Shown here: positions 6,987-10,000 of the stretch, one piece after another
How the letters are laid out: each line of letters begins with the position of its first letter
Numbering within the stretch: the first letter of the stretch is position 1
From: Penaeus vannamei
Taxonomy: Eukaryota; Arthropoda; Malacostraca; Decapoda; Penaeidae
Length of the DNA stretch: 10,000 bases
Reading direction: 5' to 3'
NCBI RefSeq assembly: GCF_042767895.1
Contig: NC_091558.1
Coordinates: 19,226,132 to 19,236,131, forward strand
Program-made: the position numbers and the translations under genes
Notes under the pieces: model-generated
Seen by the model: the letters and a program-made list of their open reading frames with translations, nothing else
The model's database searches: none
Told to the model about the DNA's origin: nothing

Positions 6987-7096
6987 ATCAAAATAAACTC
7001 TGTGTGCTTTTTCCAAAACTAGAATCGCAACTTTTGTGACGTCATCAAAATCTGACGTCATGAACTCCTCGAGTTGCTACTGAACTAGCCTTTCCC
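6987..7096 (-). repeat. Right terminal inverted repeat arm
   Basis: The reverse complement of the left arm, ending CTAGCCTTTCCC on the plus strand. It contains two TGACGTCA octamers (7037-7044 and 7053-7060) 16 bp apart. The left arm has only a degraded version of the second (TGGCGTCTC), so the right arm may be closer to the ancestral form. Confidence 0.75.
7037..7060. promoter_or_regulatory. Paired CRE octamers (right arm)
   Basis: TGACGTCA at 7037-7044 and again at 7053-7060, start to start 16 bp. Two perfect octamers so close together could be a regulatory module carried by the element's termini, but no expression evidence can be read from sequence. Confidence 0.4.
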
Positions 7097-7099
7097 GTA

Positions 7100-7108
7100 T
7101 AAATAAGG
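7100..7108 (+). repeat. Right copy of flanking direct repeat TAAATAA(GG)
   Basis: TAAATAAGG in the same orientation as 6004-6012, just outside the right arm and separated from its CCC end by GTA. It overlaps a TATA-like TATAAATAA (7098-7106). Confidence 0.45.
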
Positions 7109-7325
7109 AGGGTCTCGTCTCTAAGCCAATCAGATTCGTCCGTCTCGCGTATGACGTCACCTGGAAGCAAAGGCTGGGGGTTCGACGCCAATCACGCGGT
7201 CACTCTCGGATGGACTGTGGAGCCGTAAAGATCTACCTCTCGCTTACGTTTTTGCTCTCTTGACTGACTGGGGTAACTGTCAGTTGGTTGGATGCTGGAT
7301 TGGGGACCGCCCTAAGGATTTTCTT
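7109..7325. promoter_or_regulatory. GC-balanced promoter-like region with CCAAT and CRE motifs
   Basis: It contains CCAATC at 7126 and 7188 and a palindromic CRE at 7152-7159. On the minus strand these precede a TATTTATA (7098-7105) by about 45 bp, which would point transcription into the TIR element. A 6-bp hairpin (ACTGAC 7263-7268, GTCAGT 7279-7284) lies nearer the following array. No coding frame is evident. The motif set is suggestive but each part is short. Confidence 0.25.
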
Positions 7326-7615
7326 TATATGTAATGATATTGATAAAGATCATTTTAATAATAGTAATAATATTAAAAGTATTAATAAAATTATCAAGAT
7401 TAATGATAACATCTATATTGATAATGGCAGTGATAACAATAATGATGGTTATTACAATGATGGTAATAAGCAGAATGACAATGATAAGAATGTCAATAAT
7501 ATTAGTTATGAAATTATTATCATTATCATCATTCTTATTACTATGTTATCATCATCATTATTATTGTTACTATCATCAATATTGTTATTATTATTATATG
7601 CGATATACACCTACA
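7326..7615. repeat. Trinucleotide array switching from AAT/GAT to ATT/ATC
   Basis: The first half (to about 7510) is AAT, GAT and AAC units on the plus strand; the second half (from about 7513) is ATT, ATC and GTT units. The two halves are thus roughly reverse complements and could fold back. Asn/Asp-rich followed by Ile/Leu/Ser-rich translation is a consequence of this, not a gene. Confidence 0.88.
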
Positions 7616-7795
7616 AATAATCGTTGATAATCATCTCCAGGACAGTCAGTCCTATGGGCAAATCGTCTGAATGGGCCAGCATCTAAAATCAGTTTGGTGT
7701 TTGCTCATTTGCTACCGTTTTCTATTATCTCCTTCCCCAGCCTGCCATTTTCTAAGTCCCCCCTCCCACCACCCCGTTTTCTTTCTGCCTCCATG

Positions 7796-7803
7796 TGACG
7801 TCA
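7796..7803. promoter_or_regulatory. Palindromic CRE octamer TGACGTCA
   Basis: An exact octamer outside the TIR element, about 640 bp from the one at 7152-7159. GATA-type sequence (CTTATCAC) follows within 15 bp. No TATA box or coding sequence accompanies it. Confidence 0.3.
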
Positions 7804-8163
7804 TAAGCCTTATCACCCAAAGGTGCGCAGAACTCCGAAGTGACGAGACCTTACCTCTATAGACCTTGGCTTGTGCAGGCGTAAAAGTCAACGATATATC
7901 ATAAGTCGTTATAAAATCACCGAAATATAAATCATGTCGTTAATTGCTTGTTTACTTCTGACGACCAAGGAGAAGCTGTAGTAATATGCAAGTTTACACA
8001 CGCCAATGGGACAAATACACACCTCCAGACACACACAGGAAAAGATATACTGATATCCATTTATTAAAGGTCTGTAATACAAAGCGCGTCACTTCTAGGT
8101 GTATTGCGTCACTTCGCAATATGTTCCAATAACTTAGAAGACACACATCCAAGTCTTAAAGTC

Positions 8164-8189
8164 TTTGGCTTCCTCCTCACGAAGCCAAA
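8164..8189. other. Perfect 9-bp inverted repeat (hairpin)
   Basis: TTTGGCTTC (8164-8172) and GAAGCCAAA (8181-8189) pair perfectly around an 8-nt loop. The stem does not extend on either side, which is too short for a microRNA precursor. No poly-U run or gene end is nearby to make it a terminator. Confidence 0.4.
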
Positions 8190-8455
8190 AAGGCACCTTC
8201 GGGAATCGATGAAGATCAGTACGATTTCATTTTTATTTCCAAGAACTTTCATTACTATTAATCGTTCGTTGTTGCCGTCACATTGTCATTTAATTCTCCT
8301 TCTGCCATTTCGAAGTTCAGTTGACGGATAGTGTTTTTTCTTTCAGAGATGGATAGATATAGAATTAAGTGGTGTTTAGAGAAATTAAATGGGAAAGTCT
8401 TTGTCCGTATATATGAATAGATGTTAGGTCGTTATCATGAATAAGGATGAATAAA

Positions 8456-9107
<652 letters not shown>

Positions 9108-9134
9108 ATATACATACATAAATGCAGTCACCGC

Positions 9135-9280
9135 AAAAAAAAAAAAAAAAAAATCGAGTCAAAAGCACCACAAGCAACAATAATGATCCTATAGTCGTGC
9201 ATCATATTACAAGGTTTGGAATGCGATAAAACGGATACATGCTCTTTAATGTCTTCATTAGTTTTTTTTTTTTTTTTTTT
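9135..9280. repeat. A19 ... T19 pair around a 108-bp spacer
   Basis: Nineteen A residues at 9135-9153 and nineteen T residues at 9262-9280 flank unique DNA, so the two runs can pair as an inverted repeat. The spacer has no recognised gene. The equal lengths may be coincidence. Confidence 0.7.
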
Positions 9281-9346
9281 GTCATTTACCTTTGGCTATA
9301 ATACAAATTTTAGACGATTGGTTTTACTGTCTCAAAGCATCAGCGC

Positions 9347-9433
9347 TTAGAACAGGGAGGTTTCCAGTTTCCTTTCCGTCTGATTCCACAAGTTCTCAAT
9401 CGGATTTGGATCTGGGCTATGGTCGGGGCCCTT
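9347..9433 (-). pseudogene. Tc1/mariner-type transposase C-terminal relic
   Basis: The minus strand encodes KGPDHSPDPNPIENLW and then NQTERKLETSLF before TAA (9347-9349). SPDLNPIENLW is the hallmark around the third catalytic acidic residue of Tc1/mariner (IS630 superfamily) DDE transposases; here the Leu is Pro and the putative catalytic Glu is at 9395-9397. Only about 28 codons survive: the two upstream Asp motifs are missing, the frame meets a stop soon after the signature, and the upstream side runs into the purine strand of the 9462-9815 minisatellite. It is a dead fragment of an element that would cut and paste DNA at TA sites. No inverted-repeat end was identified. Confidence 0.7.
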
Positions 9434-9461
9434 CTCTCGTCTGCATCGGGCGCTCATACAA

Positions 9462-9815
9462 TCTCTCTCGCTCTTTTTTTCTCTGTTTGTCTCTCGCTCT
9501 TTCTTTTTTTTCTCTGTTTGTCTCTCGCTCTTTCTTTTCTCTATTTGTCTCTCGCTTTCTTTTCTCTATTTGTCTTTCGCTCTTTCTTTTCTCTGTTTGT
9601 CTTGCTCTCACTTTTTTTCTCTCTGTTTGTCTCTCGCTCTTTCTTTTCTCTGATTGTCTCTCGCTCTTTCTTTTCTCTCTTTGTCTCTCGCTTTTTCTTT
9701 TCTCTGTCTCGCACTTTCTTTTCTCTTTGTCTCTCGCTCTTTCTTTTCTCTATTTATCTCTGTTTGTCTCTCGCTCTTTCTCTTCTCTTTGTCTGTCTCT
9801 CCCTCTTCCTTTTCA
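9462..9815. repeat. Minisatellite, ~27-bp period, about 12 copies
   Basis: Tandem units with core GTCTCTCGCTCTTTC followed by TTTTCTCTGTTT, about 27 bp each, with shortened or lengthened copies (a T8 insertion in unit 2, an ATTTATCT insertion near 9750, a CTTGCTCTCAC variant near 9600). Because the period is a multiple of three, the plus strand gives a 9-residue repeat (CLSLFLFSL-like) and the minus strand an Arg/Glu/Lys repeat. Neither looks like a real protein. Confidence 0.9.
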
Positions 9816-10000
9816 CCTTCACTTTTCTTGCTTTGTGGCATGGGTCACTCTCTTGCAAGAAATACGCACCGTCGTGATACCCGTAGAATGGTAACATATA
9901 ACACCTTCACATACAAATTACTACTCACGGTCACATTTGGTTTCTAGAAAATACTAGTCCCTAGTTACCTGTTCCCTGCTGAAACACCTCCACACCAGAA
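9816..10000. other. Unique end of the window, no gene seen
   Basis: Short mixed-composition DNA after the minisatellite. Open frames that end here are extensions of the minisatellite translation. No motif recognised. Confidence 0.4.

Larger units (their letters stand above)
6011..7099. mobile_element. Transposon-like element with ~110-bp terminal inverted repeats
   Basis: The left arm (about 6011-6122) matches the reverse complement of the right arm (about 6987-7096) at roughly 85% by eye, including exact shared blocks of 19 bp (6024-6042 with 7065-7083), 22 bp (6061-6082 with 7027-7048) and 16 bp (6091-6106 with 7003-7018). The outer ends start GGGAAAGGCTAG and a TAAATAA direct repeat flanks both. 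Long TIRs around a 1.1-kb body with no complete transposase fit a non-autonomous DNA transposon. TIR length and a possible 9-bp duplication would suit Mutator-like elements, while 8 bp would suit hAT or P types; I cannot decide. The interior holds a SINE and a degenerate minus-strand open frame. The right arm keeps two CRE octamers, the left only one plus a decayed copy. Confidence 0.65.
7620..8450. other. Unique intergenic stretch, no gene seen
   Basis: About 830 bp of mixed-complexity DNA with stops in all frames. Minor structures are a CRE at 7796-7803, a direct repeat GCGTCACTTC at 8086-8095 and 8106-8115, a small ATTGCG/CGCAAT hairpin at 8103-8120, and a perfect 9-bp stem at 8164-8189. 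I find no RNA gene, transposase or protein-like frame. Confidence 0.5.

Noticed and set aside
7172..7185. B-box-like GGTTCGACGCC suggesting another Pol III gene
   Set aside because: No A box at the right distance upstream and no T-run terminator downstream.
9462..9815. Possible CRISPR-like array
   Set aside because: Units are contiguous with no unique spacers, the sequence is low-complexity pyrimidine, and the setting is eukaryotic.
9292..9894. 200-codon plus-strand open frame
   Set aside because: Its core is the 27-bp minisatellite (a multiple of three, so it stays open), and its first part is antisense to the Tc1/mariner relic.

Overview
This window looks like nuclear, mostly non-coding DNA from an arthropod, most probably a decapod crustacean of the penaeid shrimp type. 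That is an inference from composition. By eye, about two fifths of the 10 kb is simple-sequence repeat: (GA)n/(CT)n, (AC)n/(TG)n, (AT)n, ATT/ATC arrays, TCTG/TCTA and GAGT tetranucleotides, and A, T, G and C runs. Penaeid genomes are known for this density. There is no bacterial-style gene packing. Long open frames made only of Ser-Leu, Cys-Val, Thr-His, Arg-Glu or Ile-rich runs are translated microsatellites, not genes.

Layout. 1-215: unique, no gene. 217-540: pyrimidine tract. 541-725: unique, with a TGACGTCA site and a TATA-like box. 725-1016: GAGT and GA repeats around an 85-bp unique island that, read on the minus strand, carries AATAAA and an AAAGTC-type tail. 1017-1515 (minus): the most protein-like segment, with strongly G/C-ending codons and one in-frame TAG; an RFX-type X-box lies about 100 bp upstream. 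1770-2400: AT-rich, nothing recognisable. 2410-4575: an almost unbroken mosaic of repeats (TG, CT, GA, poly-C, ATT/ATC, TCTG/TCTA, TG, CT). 4576-5275: unique DNA with T25-G10 and a G-quadruplex-like stretch. 5276-5940: ATT/ATC, then AC and AT microsatellites. 6004-7108: a transposon-like unit with terminal inverted repeats of about 110 bp, flanked by a short direct repeat, with a tRNA-derived SINE inside it. 7109-7325: unique, with CRE and CCAAT motifs. 7326-7615: AAT then ATT array. 7620-8450: unique. 8457-9107: a (CA)n block of about 650 bp. 9347-9433 (minus): a Tc1/mariner transposase relic carrying the SPDxNPIENLW signature. 9462-9815: a minisatellite of about 27 bp period.

No intact gene or pathway can be assembled, and I see no new multi-gene system. 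The observations most worth a second look are the inverted-repeat element with its nested SINE, the exon-like minus-strand segment broken by a nonsense codon, the Tc1/mariner relic, and the concentration of palindromic CRE octamers.
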